Source: Argopecten irradians (lineage: Eukaryota; Mollusca; Bivalvia; Pectinida; Pectinidae). From it: a stretch of DNA of 64,000 nt. The position numbers were made by a program, and so were the translations under genes. The stretch is from positions 72,444,888 to 72,508,887 of the forward strand of contig NC_091135.1 of NCBI RefSeq assembly GCF_041381155.1, given 5' to 3'. How positions within the stretch are numbered: the first letter of the stretch is position 1; each line of letters opens with the position of its first letter. This document shows positions 35,801 through 43,700 of the stretch, in pieces. The notes under the pieces were generated by a model. It was not told where the DNA came from. It made no database searches and saw nothing but the letters and a program-made list of their open reading frames with translations.

Positions 35801-38527
35801 TGTTGACTGAAGTATTTTGACTGTTTGAAGTTTTATGATGTCTTAAGTATTTTGACTATTTGAAGTATTATGATGTCTAAAGTATTTTGACTATTTGAAG
35901 TATTATGATGTCTGAAGTATTTTGACTATTTGAAGTATTATGATGTCTGAAGTATTTGGACTGTTTGAAGTATTATGATGTCTGAAGTAATTGACTGTTT
36001 GAAGTATTATGTGTTCTGAAGTATTTGACTGTTTGAATTATTAAGATGTTTGAAGTATTTGGACTGTTTGAAGTATTATGATGTCTAAAGTATTTTGACT
36101 ATTTGAAGTATTATGATGTCTAAAGTATTTTGACTGTTTGAAGTATTATGATGTCGGAAGTATTTTGACTGTTTGAAGTATTATGATGTCTAAAGTATTT
36201 TGACTATTTGAAGTATTATGATGTCTGAAGTAATTGACTGTTTGAAGTATTATGATGTCTGAAGTATTTTGACTGTTTGAAGTATTATGATGTCTAAAGT
36301 ATTTTGACTATTTGAAGTATTATGATGTCTGAAGTAATTGACTGTTTGAAGTATTATGATGTCTGAAGTATTTTGACTGTTTGAAGTATTATGATGTCTG
36401 AAGTATTTGGACTGTTTGAAGTTTTATGATGTCTTAAGTATTTTGACTGTTTGAAGTATTATGATGTCTAAAGTATTTTGACTATTTGAAGTATTATGAT
36501 GTCTAAAGTATTTTGACTGTTTGAAGTATTATGATGTCTTAAGTATTTTGACTGTTTGAAGTATTATGATGTCTAAAGTATTTTGACTATTTGAAGTATT
36601 ATGATGTCTAAAGTATTTTGACTGTTTGAAGTATTATGATGTCGGAAGTATTTTGACTATTTGAAGTATTATGATGTCTTAAGTATTTTGACTGTTTGAA
36701 GTATTATGATGTCTAAAGTATTTTGACTATTTGAAGTATTATGATGTCTAAAGTATTTTGACTGTTTGAAGTATTATGATGTCGGAAGTATTTTGACTAT
36801 TTGAAGTATTATGATGTCTGAAGTATTTGGACTGTTTGAAGTATTATGATGTCTGAAGTAATTGACTGTTTGAAGTATTATGTGTTCTGAAGTATTTGAC
36901 TGTTTGAATTATTAAGATGTTTGAAGTATTTGGACTGTTTGAAGTATTAAGATGTCTGAAGTATTTTGACTGTTTGAAGTATTATGATGTCTGAAGTAAT
37001 TGACTGTTTGAAGTATTATGTTGACTGAAGTATTTTGACTGAAGTTTTATGATGTCTAAAGTATTTTGACTATTTGAAGTATTATGATGTCTGAAGTAAT
37101 TGACTGTTTGAAGTATTATGATGTCTGAAGTATTTGGACTGTTTGAAGTATTATGTTGACTGAAGTATTTTGACTGTTTGAAGTATTATGATGTCTGAAG
37201 TATTTTGACTGTTTGAAGTATTATGATGTCTGAAGTATTTTGACTGTTTGAAGTATTATGATGTCTTAAGTATTTGGACTGTTTGAAGTATTGTGATGTC
37301 GGAAGTATTTTGACTATTTGAAGTATTATGATGTCTGAAGTATTTGGACTGTTTGAAGTATTATGATGTCTGAAGTAATTGACTGTTTGAAGTATTATGT
37401 GTTCTGAAGTATTTGACTGTTTGAATTATTAAGATGTTTGAAGTATTTGGACTGTTTGAAGTATTAAGATGTCTGAAGTAATTGACTGTTTGAAGTATTA
37501 TGATGTCTGAAGTAATTGACTGTTTGAAGTATTATGATGTCTGAAGTATTTGGACTGTTTGAAGTATTATGTTGACTGAAGTATTTTGACTGTTTGAAGT
37601 TTTATGATGTCTAAAGTATTTTGACTATTTGAAGTATTATGATGTCTGAAGTATTTGGACTGTTTGAAGTATTAAGATGTCTGAAGTAATTGACTGTTTG
37701 AAGTATTATGATGTCTGAAGTATTTTGACTGTTTGAAGTATTATGATGTCTAAAGTATTTTGACTGTTTGAAGTTTTATGATGTCTAAAGTATTTTGACT
37801 ATTTGAAGTATTATGATGTCTGAAGTAATTGACTGTTTGAAGTATTATGATGTCTGAAGTATTTTGACTGTTTGAAGTATTATGATGTCTAAAGTATTTT
37901 GACTATTTGAAGTATTATGATGTCTGAAGTATTTTGACTGTTTGAAGTATTATGATGTCTAAGGTATTTTGACTGTTTGAAGTATTATGATGTCTAAAGT
38001 ATTTTGACTGTTTGAAGTATTATGATGTCTAAAGTATTTTGACTGTTTGAAGTATTATGATGTCTGAAGTATTTTGACTATTTGAAGTATTATGATGTCT
38101 AAAGTATTTTGACTGTTTGAAGTATTATGATGTCTAAAGTATTTTGACTATTTGAAGGAAAAGCACCAGTCGGTAGATAAACCAGACGAGATGATGGACA
38201 TGGAGACTCTGTGTTCCCCGTCAGATCCAGGGGCCAAGGCAAAAAAATGGATGGATATAGAACCTAATCAGATTTATGTCAAGCCATTTACAGTGGTGTG
38301 TATATACTGTATAATGATAAATAGAATGATGATGCTGTATGAGTTGTTTCCAAACAAGTCCTATTATATGTTTCAAGTTGCCTGTGTAGTCTTCAGTATC
38401 AATCTATAATGTTCTTCTCTTCTCATTTCAGAACCATGTAAAAAAGTGTTTATCAAAGTCAAAGCCCTGCTTGAGAGCAGACGAAATAGAACAATATAAA
38501 AAGTTTACTGAAGAAAACAGATCATAG
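8748..38527 (+). CDS. VPS4-like AAA ATPase, divergent paralogue (8 exons, N-terminus not seen)
   Basis: The exons join as 8748-8876, 13503-13540, 14821-14939, 24401-24613, 26156-26284, 28610-28697, 38158-38295 and 38432-38527, giving 315 residues with every junction GT/AG and phase-matched. VPS4 is the ATPase that pulls ESCRT-III subunits off membranes. Recognised parts: the LDDLCGLENIK entry to the AAA domain (canonical WDDVAGLEGAK), Walker A GPPGCGKS (residues 55-62), the VPS4 signature RDAAMEPVREIQRATHF, the beta domain with CSPSDPGA and WMD, and the C-terminal helix ending YKKFTEENRS. Departures from the family: Walker B ends ED instead of DE (115-116), sensor-1 Asn is Arg (152), the pore-loop SKWLGESE reads SRMVVTDQA, and the RRRF arginine motif reads KRSF. 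VPS4 is about 440 residues, so some 120 N-terminal residues (MIT domain and linker) are not found. Intact frame argues against a pseudogene. Altered catalysis is inference. Confidence 0.88.
8960..13470 (+). repeat. 42-bp tandem array filling VPS4-like intron 1 (about 105 copies)
   Basis: The unit holds tctatcaaacgtgttggct followed by gtactatataattctgatat-type sequence. Because 42 is a multiple of three and the unit has no stop in several frames, long open frames arise on both strands (for example the LYNSDINLSNVLAV repeat on + and TFDRFISELYS on -). Sub-types include a 45-base variant (gatataataaatc), a tttgatataaacctatgaaac variant that closes the + frame, and yyt/ttagat alternation. Blocks around 10558-11610 and 11611 onward look like a duplication of about 1.05 kb. 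It begins about 80 bases after the exon 1 donor and ends about 30 bases before the exon 2 acceptor. I do not regard the frames as genes. Confidence 0.95.
13503..13540 (+). CDS. VPS4-like exon 2: 38-nt micro-exon ending in the Walker A glycine
   Basis: Acceptor caccttttcag at 13502; donor tatggg|gtgagtg after 13540. With the base left by exon 1 it encodes G-RVGTSKNVLLYG, matching VPS4 TGKRTPWRGILLFG. The last Gly is the first residue of the P-loop. Its last 17-20 bases are the exon part of the following 37-bp repeat. Confidence 0.85.
13520..14715 (+). repeat. 37-bp array made of exon 2 end plus its splice donor (about 32 copies)
   Basis: The first unit is the real junction: aaaatgtgttactgtatggg, then gtgagtgtttaaacac. 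Every later unit repeats that exon end and intron start. By my reading about 12 of 32 units keep GT at the donor position (including one gtaag), about 18 have TT (gggttgag) and two AT. The last unit at about 14690 again resembles the first. It fills nearly all of the 1,280-base intron 2. Confidence 0.93.
14821..14939 (+). CDS. VPS4-like exon 3: P-loop and pore-loop segment
   Basis: 119 nt, acceptor ctgtacatag at 14820 and donor gctca|gtaagt. It starts PPGCGKSILMKALAKES, completing Walker A with the Gly of exon 2; the catalytic Lys and following Ser are present. It continues NSYSMLSRMVVTDQA, where canonical VPS4 has SSDLVSKWLGESE; the pore Trp and the GES motif are missing. It ends with two bases (ca) of a Gln codon finished in exon 4. 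Confidence 0.88.
14968..24400 (+). repeat. 69-bp array made of the exon 4 acceptor and exon start (about 135 copies)
   Basis: The unit is the pyrimidine tract and acceptor gactgttttgttttcag, then wttccttagagcagtgtctg and cc, then ttaagtcagtacagattt and agtatacatg. The true exon 4 starts attcgttagagcagtgtttg and cc before it turns unique, so each unit carries a 3' splice site plus a copy of the exon's first 22 bases. The unit is 23 codons and has no stop in the exon's frame, giving open frames of up to 639 codons that read FLRAVSALSQYRFSIHGDCF. Around fifteen indels break the frame between blocks (for example near 16720-16790, 17870, 18750, 20640, 21800-22050 and 24190-24260). It begins 28 bases after the exon 3 donor and fills the whole 9.46-kb intron 3. 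Confidence 0.95.
24401..24613 (+). CDS. VPS4-like exon 4: Walker B and sensor-1 segment
   Basis: 213 nt, acceptor ttgttttcag at 24400, donor aagaag|gtaaat. It reads FVRAVFACAIANLPCIVLMED, aligning with VPS4 [21 protein letters not shown]. The two Walker B acidic residues are exchanged (ED for DE). Further on, VVAMTRFPWLL aligns with LGATNIPWVLD, placing Arg where sensor-1 Asn is expected. Two more in-frame acceptors lie 69 and 138 bases upstream (exon starts 24332 and 24263), and both would give open, in-phase longer forms. Confidence 0.88.
24735..26070 (+). repeat. 11-bp array in VPS4-like intron 4 (about 120 units)
   Basis: Alternating 11-base words attatactgac, attataatgat and attatagtgat with frequent one-base changes. 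It is low-complexity, AT-rich and non-coding, and fills most of the 1.54-kb intron 4. Confidence 0.92.
26156..26284 (+). CDS. VPS4-like exon 5: second half of AAA core
   Basis: 129 nt, acceptor ctgttccag, donor gaagg|gtaatc. With the base pair left by exon 4 it reads S-FPTLAYVPIPDFPSRYLLF, then KTQMNAKPAASEEEVEELAN and HTEG. This aligns with VPS4 [20 protein letters not shown]. The first codon (agc, Ser) falls on one of the conserved arginines before the Phe, so the arginine motif reads KRSF. Confidence 0.87.
26403..27692 (+). mobile_element. Pearl-like non-autonomous element with about seven ~157-bp core repeats
   Basis: The left end is ttttagctcacctggcccga followed by agggccgg, a G+C hairpin. 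The right end is ccaggtgagcgatacaggcc, then ctctgggcctcttgtt, with a second hairpin. The subterminal ctcacctgg and ccaggtgag form an inverted pair. Between them are about seven tandem core units, each with cgctactngtcctagagttc, aaatttggccagaaacatcc and gaggggcggggcccaatagg. This architecture (subterminal inverted repeats, hairpins, tandem core) is that of the Pearl/Helentron-like non-autonomous elements described from bivalves. It sits in intron 5 of the VPS4-like gene. Confidence 0.75.
27693..28609 (+). other. Intron 5 remainder, no gene seen
   Basis: AT-rich intronic sequence between the Pearl-like element and the exon 6 acceptor. A stretch accatcgttaatatgcagaa (27769 on) has a near-copy at about 53150, and accatacatag (28514 on) is the reverse complement of ctatgtatggt near 53034. 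An old dispersed element may therefore be shared with the rhophilin 3' region. No coding signal. Confidence 0.4.
28610..28697 (+). CDS. VPS4-like exon 6: VPS4 signature helix
   Basis: 88 nt, acceptor tctgttgtttag, donor cgactg|gtgagt. It reads G-YTVSDILVVLRDAAMEPVR, then EIQRATHFRL. The match to VPS4 [20 protein letters not shown] and KVQSATHFK is what separates this gene from katanin, spastin and fidgetin. It ends in phase 0. Confidence 0.9.
28730..29462 (+). repeat. 53-bp array at the start of intron 6 (about 13 copies)
   Basis: The unit contains gggctatcaaattaattctg then tggttgaggtttttgtatgg. Copies differ by a few bases (g/t in the first ggttg, tag/taa in the tail). It starts about 35 bases after the exon 6 donor. 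Non-coding. Confidence 0.93.
29463..29879 (+). other. Unique intron 6 sequence, no gene seen
   Basis: About 400 bases with higher G+C in its second half (near 29740-29860). Frames close quickly. It starts with two copies of actatagttta, a word that recurs at 30228 and 30554, so it may be the outer part of the repeat element to its right. Confidence 0.35.
29880..30565 (+). mobile_element. Non-autonomous repeat element, family B, + orientation
   Basis: It has two internal tandem copies of about 330 bases. Each holds gggaaaacacatttwtg, a gacccccnggggnnttaggg-like G+C stretch, caaataggctaaaacttcaa and a terminal gtcaagtttactatagttta. A reverse-oriented copy of the same family lies at 59683-60235. 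Families like this, with tandem cores rich in gaccccc and ggggcggggt, are common in molluscs. The left limit is uncertain. Confidence 0.6.
30571..30715 (+). repeat. Upstream terminal direct repeat of the LTR element
   Basis: It begins ggaattgtataaatgcgcac, contains an AATAAA (gaataaagtc) and ends aaagcatgaa. It is nearly identical to 34545-34689. Confidence 0.8.
30904..31720 (+). pseudogene. gag fossil of the Ty3/Gypsy element
   Basis: Capsid-like sequence (DDWTKWKEKFELFSDLALK, QGDETMDKFITDIKTLSK) is followed by a CX2C zinc-knuckle region (CKFC, CRKCNEENHFESKC). This is typical of invertebrate Ty3/Gypsy gag of the K02A2.6-like type. Treated as a broken fossil. Confidence 0.75.
31720..34125 (+). 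pseudogene. pol fossil: RT, RNase H, integrase
   Basis: Reverse transcriptase motifs include LPFGISVAPEEFQR and IVDDILIYG. RNase H follows with CDASEKGLGAAL and QSDHKPLEMI, and the connection HPGKEMYLADTLSRA is present. Integrase shows the HHCC region (HIGIEGCLRRAREIVYWPGM, CDMC) and the core VTDNGPQFSSD, then a basic C-terminal tail. The clade is Ty3/Gypsy. Treated as a broken fossil. Confidence 0.82.
34545..34689 (+). repeat. Downstream terminal direct repeat of the LTR element
   Basis: A near-identical partner of 30571-30715. A 73-bp tandem array begins about 30 bases to its right. Confidence 0.8.
34718..35012 (+). repeat. 73-bp tandem repeat, four copies
   Basis: The unit contains ttctgtaagcattggcaaaa, cagatttcctac and a tail ttttatattcctga. 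Starts at 34721, 34794, 34867 and about 34939 are 73 bases apart. It sits between the LTR element and the 35-bp array. Confidence 0.92.
35025..38157 (+). repeat. 35-bp array that ends as the exon 7 splice acceptor (about 90 copies)
   Basis: The unit contains gtattttgactgtttgaag, then tattatgatgtctaaa or tctgaa. Variants of 33-34 bases are mixed in (gaagtaattgactg; gtgttctgaag). The last unit ends ttttgactatttgaag at 38157, and this AG is the phase-correct acceptor of exon 7. Every unit therefore carries a copy of the acceptor, although the exon itself is not copied. Confidence 0.93.
38158..38295 (+). CDS. VPS4-like exon 7: beta domain
   Basis: 138 nt, phase 0 on both sides, donor acagtg|gtgtgt. 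It reads EKHQSVDKPDEMMDMETLCS, then PSDPGAKAKKWMDIEPNQIY and VKPFTV. VPS4 has [20 protein letters not shown] at this place; this is the beta domain that binds Vta1/LIP5. Another in-phase acceptor six bases downstream (aaag|cac) would drop two residues. Confidence 0.88.
38432..38527 (+). CDS. VPS4-like exon 8: C-terminal helix and stop
   Basis: Acceptor ctcatttcag, then NHVKKCLSKSKPCLRADEIE and QYKKFTEENRS, stop TAG at 38525-38527. VPS4 ends [20 protein letters not shown] and TEDFG, so the Vps4_C helix is complete. The intron before it is only 136 bases and is the only repeat-free intron of the gene. Confidence 0.9.
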   Translation, partial: NHVKKCLSKSKPCLRADEIEQYKKFTEENRS

Positions 38528-38547
38528 TGATACGTACCTGAGAGACA

Positions 38548-39070
38548 AAAACAATCAATAAGCGACTCCTTATTAGAGTTATGTGAGATTGACTCATTAT
38601 AGAGATTGAGGCGGGAGAGTGACTCCTTGTTAGAGTTATGTGAGGGTGACTCATTATAGAGATTGAGGTGAGTGAAAGTGACTCCTTGTTAGGGTTATGT
38701 GAGATTGACTCATTATAGAGATTGAGGTGAGAGAGTGACTCCTTGTTAGATTAATGTAAGGGTGACTCATTATAGAGATTGAGGTGAGTGAAAGTGACTC
38801 CTTGTTAGGGGTATGTGAGGGTGACTCATTACAGAGATTGAGGTGAGAGAGTGACTTCTTATTACAGTTATGTGAGGGTGACTCATTATAGAGATTGAGG
38901 TGAGAGAGTGACTCCTTATTAGAGTTATGTGAGGGTGACTCATGATAGAGATTGATGTGTGAGAGTGACTCCTTGTTAGAGTTATGTGAGGGTGACTCAT
39001 TACAGAGATTGAGGTGGGAGAGTGACTCCTTGTTAGGGTTATGTGAGGGCGACTCATTATAGAGATTGTT
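38548..39070 (+). repeat. 57-bp array in the 3' UTR of the VPS4-like gene (about 9 copies)
   Basis: The unit contains gtgactccttgttagagtta, gtgagggtgactcattatag and agattgaggtgagag. It starts about 20 bases after the stop codon, upstream of any AATAAA, so it should be in the mature mRNA. Each unit carries GAG|GTGAGA, a donor-like word on the sense strand. Confidence 0.9.
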
Positions 39071-39729
39071 TCGGTGAGTTCAGTTGATGTGACCCATTAT
39101 TTTCATTTTAAATTCAGTAAAATTACTTATGATTTGATGTGAAAGAGTGGTCTTATTAGTAAATACAAGTAACTCCTGACTGTTCTGTTTCTAATGCATC
39201 ACTAATATATACCTATAATATAAAGGGATGTTAAGCTTGGTTGACTATGGCATTATGAATGAATACTATATTGATCTGTTAGAGCCTTGTTGAACCTCAC
39301 TGGTTAGTGTTTACTTCTGTTACTTTTGCACTTGGTACCTGTTATTTTGAAATTTTCAGAGTTTAGATGACCTTTAGATGACCTTTCATTTAAAAGCAGA
39401 ACATGAAAACATGCCCTGTTCCAATTTAACACAGTGAGCTTCATATATATATGAAAACAGCCATTGTTAATAATATTTGTTACAAGATTTTGATCTGTTA
39501 TTGAATTTGGATAATAAAGTGTCAAAGGTGAGGGTCAGAAACTCCGGACAGCAGCTGGTGAAGGTACTTATGGTAACAATAACCAGTAACAATGATTTTG
39601 ATGGTCAGCTTCATGGAATTATATGTATACAATGAACTGCCAAAATGTCAGAGAGGGGATGCATTACCCACTTTTCTAAGGATTACAAATTAAAACCATC
39701 AACTATTTTGCTGTTGTATAAGTATACTT
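39071..39729 (+). other. 3' UTR or flank, no further gene seen
   Basis: AT-rich unique sequence after the 57-bp array. It holds the AATAAA at 39513 and no coding frame that I can support. Confidence 0.4.
39513..39518 (+). promoter_or_regulatory. Candidate polyadenylation signal of the VPS4-like gene
   Basis: AATAAA in ggataataaagtg, the first canonical signal after the stop at 38527. A second AATAAA lies at 40616-40621. The choice between them is inference. Confidence 0.4.
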
Positions 39730-40558
39730 GAACTTATGTCTGGCCAGAAACATCCTTTGGGGAAGGGGAACAGAGTTAGTTTAAATTTTGGCTCTGACCC
39801 CTAAGGACAGGAGGGGCGGGGCCCAATAGGGAAAATAGAGGTAAATCTTGTAACTGCTACTAGTCATAGAGTTCTACACGGATTGTTACCAAATTTGGCC
39901 ACAAATATCCTTGGGGGAAGAGGAGCAGAGTTTGTATAAAGTTTGGCTCTGACTCCCCGGGGACAGGAGGGGCGGGGCCAAATAGGGAAAATAGAGGTAA
40001 ATCCTTTAAATCGCTACTTGTCATAGAGTTCTACATGGATTATAATCAGAATTTGCCAGAAGTATCCTCTTGGGAAGGAGAACAGAACTTGTATCAATTT
40101 TGGCTCTGACCCCCTTGGGGGAGGAGGGGCGGGGCAGAATGGGTGGAATAGAGGTAAAGTTTTTAAATCGCTACTAGTCATAGAGTTATACATGTATGTA
40201 TCCAAATTTGGCCAGAAACATCCTCTGGGAAAAGGGAACAGACTTTTGTGTGGGCCTGAACCCCTGGGGGCAGGAAGGCCGGGGCCAAATAAGGGAATGA
40301 AAGGTAAATTCTTTAATTCGCTACTATGTAGTCATAAAGTTCTGCATAGATTGTAATCAAATTTGGCCAGAAACATCCTCTGAGGAAGGGGAACAGAATT
40401 AATATAAATTTTGGCTCTTACCCCCATGAGCAGAATGAGTGGGGCCCAATAGGGAAATAAGAGGTAAATATTTAAATTCCTTCAGAAAAAAAACCCCACT
40501 GAACTTGACATAGCATTTCCAACAAGGTGAGTGATACAGACTCGATAGGCCTTTTGTT
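39730..40558 (+). mobile_element. Second Pearl-like element, + orientation, with about four core repeats
   Basis: The core units match 26403-27692 (ggccagaaacatcctntggg, tttggctctgacccc, gaggggcggggc, tcgctactngtcatagagtt), and so does the right end (ggtgagtgatacag ... ggccttttgttatt). The left terminus with the ctcacctgg hairpin is absent, so it is 5' truncated, and the cores are more diverged than in the intron 5 copy. Confidence 0.7.
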
Positions 40559-40774
40559 ATTTGACTTATAATCATAGTTATAGTTTTATTATTTCTGTAT
40601 TTATTGTAAATTTTTAATAAATGTTGATATACCTCTTGTCTTGTTCATTCTCATTGCCCTTCACCAAGTGGTCACTTATATAACGAAGAATTTTTTTTCT
40701 TTTTGTGACAACTATTTGTCAATATCTGTTCAAAGAGCATACATTAGTACCAAACAATAAGGTTGACAGTGGTT

Positions 40775-43700
40775 AGAGCTATAACAGTATTAAAGTGACT
40801 TTACTGTGGTCTTCACAGTCCTTAGCTCTGTTACTGACCAACAGTATTAAAGTGACTTTACTGTGGTCTTCACAGTCCTTAGCTCTGTTACTGACCAACA
40901 GAAAAGTCTTACTGTGGTCTTCACAGTCCTTAGCTCTGTTACTGACCAACAGAAAAGTCTTACTGTGGTCTTCACAGTCCTTAGCTCTGTTACTGACCAA
41001 CAGAAAAGTCTTACTGTGGCTGACACGGTCCTTAGCTCTGTTACTGACCAACAGAAAAGTCTTACTGTGGCCGACACGGTCCTTAGCTCTTTCACTGACC
41101 AACAGAAAAGTCTTCCTGTGGTCCTCACGGTCCTTAGCTCTGTTACTGACCAACAGAAAAGTCTTCCTGTGGTCCACTTGGTCCTTAGCTCTGTTACTGA
41201 CCAACAGAAAAGTCTTCCTGTGGTCCTCACGGTCCTTAGCTCTGCTACTGACAAACAGAAAATTCTTCCTATAGTCCACACGGTCGTTTGCTCTGTTACT
41301 GACCAACAGAAAAGTCTTCCTGTGGTCCAATTGGTCCTTAATTCTGTTACTGACCAACAGAAAAGTCTTCCTGTGGTCCACTTGGTCATTAGCTCTGTTA
41401 CTGACCAACAGAAAAGTCTTCCTGTGGTCCACTTGGTCCTTAGCTCTGTTACTGACCAACAGAAAAGTCTTCCTGTGGTCCACTTGGTCCTTAGCTCTGT
41501 TACTGACCATCTGAAAAGTCTTCCTGTGGTCCACTTGGTCCTTAGCTCTGTCACTGACCAACAGAAAAGTCTTCATGTGGTCCACACGGTCCTTAGCTCT
41601 GTCACTGACCAACAGAAAAGTCTTATTGTGGCCGACACGGTCCTTAGCTCTGTTACTGACCAACAGAAAAGTCTTACTGTGGCCGACACGGTCCTTAGCT
41701 CTTTCACTGACCAACAGAAAAGTCTTCCTGTGGTCCTCACGGTCCTTAGCTCTGTTACTGACCAACAGAAAAGTCTTCCTGTGGTCCACTTGGTCCTTAG
41801 CTCTGTTACTGACCAACAGAAAAGTCTTCCTGTGGTCCTCACGGTCCTTAGCTCTGTCACTGACCAACAGAAAAGTCTTCCTCTGGTCAACGCGGTCTTA
41901 GCTCTGTCACTGACCAACAGAAAAGTCTTCCTGTGGTCCACACGGTCCTTAGCTCTGTTACTGACCAACAGAAAAGTCTTCCTGTGGTCCACTTGTTCCT
42001 TAGCTCTGTTACTGACAAACAGAAAAGTCTTCCTGTGGTCCACTTGGTCATTAGCTCTGTTACTGACCAACAGAAAAGTCTTCCTGTGGTCCACTTGGTC
42101 CTTAGCTCTGTTACTGACCAACAGAAAAGTCTTCATATGGTCCCTGTGGTCCACACGGTCCTTAGCTCTGTTACTGACCAATAGAAAAGTCTTCCTGTGG
42201 TCCACTTGGTCCTTAGCTCTGTTACTGACCAACAGAAAAGTCTTCCTGTGGTCCACACGGCCCTAATTCTGTTATTGACCAACAGAAAAGTCTTCCTGTG
42301 GTCCACACGGTCCTTAGCTCTGTTACTGACCAACAGAAAAGTCTTCCTGTGATCCACTCGGTCCTTAGCTCTGTTACTGACCAACAGAAAAGTCTTCCTG
42401 TGGTCCACACTGTCCTTAGCTCTGTTACTGACCAACAGACAAGTCTTCCTGTCGTCCACTTGGTCCTTAGCTCTGTTACTGACCAACAGAAAAGTCTTCA
42501 TGTGGTCCACTTGGTCCTTAGCTCTGTTACTGACCAACAGAAAAGTCTTCTTGTGGTCCACCCAGTCCTTAGTTATGTTACTGACCAACAGAAAAATCTT
42601 CCTGTCGTCCACTTTGTCCTTAGCTCTGCTACTGACCAATAGAAAAGTCTTCCTATGGTCCACACGGTCCTTAGCTCTATTACTGACCAACAGAAAAGTC
42701 TTCCTGTGGTCCACACTGTCCTTAGCTCTGTTACTGACCAACAGAAAAGTCTTCTTGTGGTCCACTCGGTCCTTAGCTCTGTTAGTGACAAACAGAAAAG
42801 TCTTCCTGTGATCAACTCGGTCCTTAGCTCTGTTACTGACCAACAAAACAGTCTTCCTGTAGTCCACACAATCCTTAGCTCTGTTACTGACCAACAGAAA
42901 AGTCTTCCTGTGGTCCTCACGTTCCTTAGCTCTGTTACTGACCAACAGAAAAGTCTTCCTCTGGTCAACGCGGTCTTAGCTCTATCACTGACCAACAGAA
43001 AAGTCTTCCTGTGGTCCACACGGTCCTTAGCTCTGTTACTGACCAATAGAAAAGTCTTCCTGTGGTCCACTTGTTCCTTAGCTCTGTTACTGACAAACAG
43101 AAAAGTCTTCCTGTGATCAACTCGGTCATTAGCTCTGTTACTGACCAACAGAAAAGTGTTCATGTGGTCCACTTGGTCCTTAGCTCTGTTACTGACCAAC
43201 AGAAAAGTCTTCCTGTGGTCCACTTGGTCCTTAGCTCTGTTACTGACCAACAGAAAAGTCTTCCTGTGGTCCACTTGGTCCTTAGCTCTGTTACTGACCA
43301 ACAGAAAAGTCTTCCTGTGGTCCACTTGGTCCTTAGCTCTGTTACTGACCAACAGAAAAGTCTTCCTGTGGTCCACTTGGTCCTTAGCTCTGTTACTGAC
43401 CAACAGAAAAGTCTTCCTGTGGTCCTCACGGTCCTTAGCTCTTTCACTGACCAACAGAAAAGTCTTCCTGTGGTCCACACGGTCCTTAGCTCTGTTACTG
43501 ACCAACAGAAAAGTCTTCCTGTGGTCCACACGGTCCTTAGCTCTGTTACTGACCAACAGAAAAGTCTTCCTGTGGTCCACACGGTCCTTAGCTCTGTTAC
43601 TGACCAACAGAAAAGTCTTCCTGTGGTCCACTTGGTCCTTAGCTCTGTTACTGACCAACAGAAAAGTCTTCCTGTGGTCCACAGGTCCTTAGCTCTGTTA

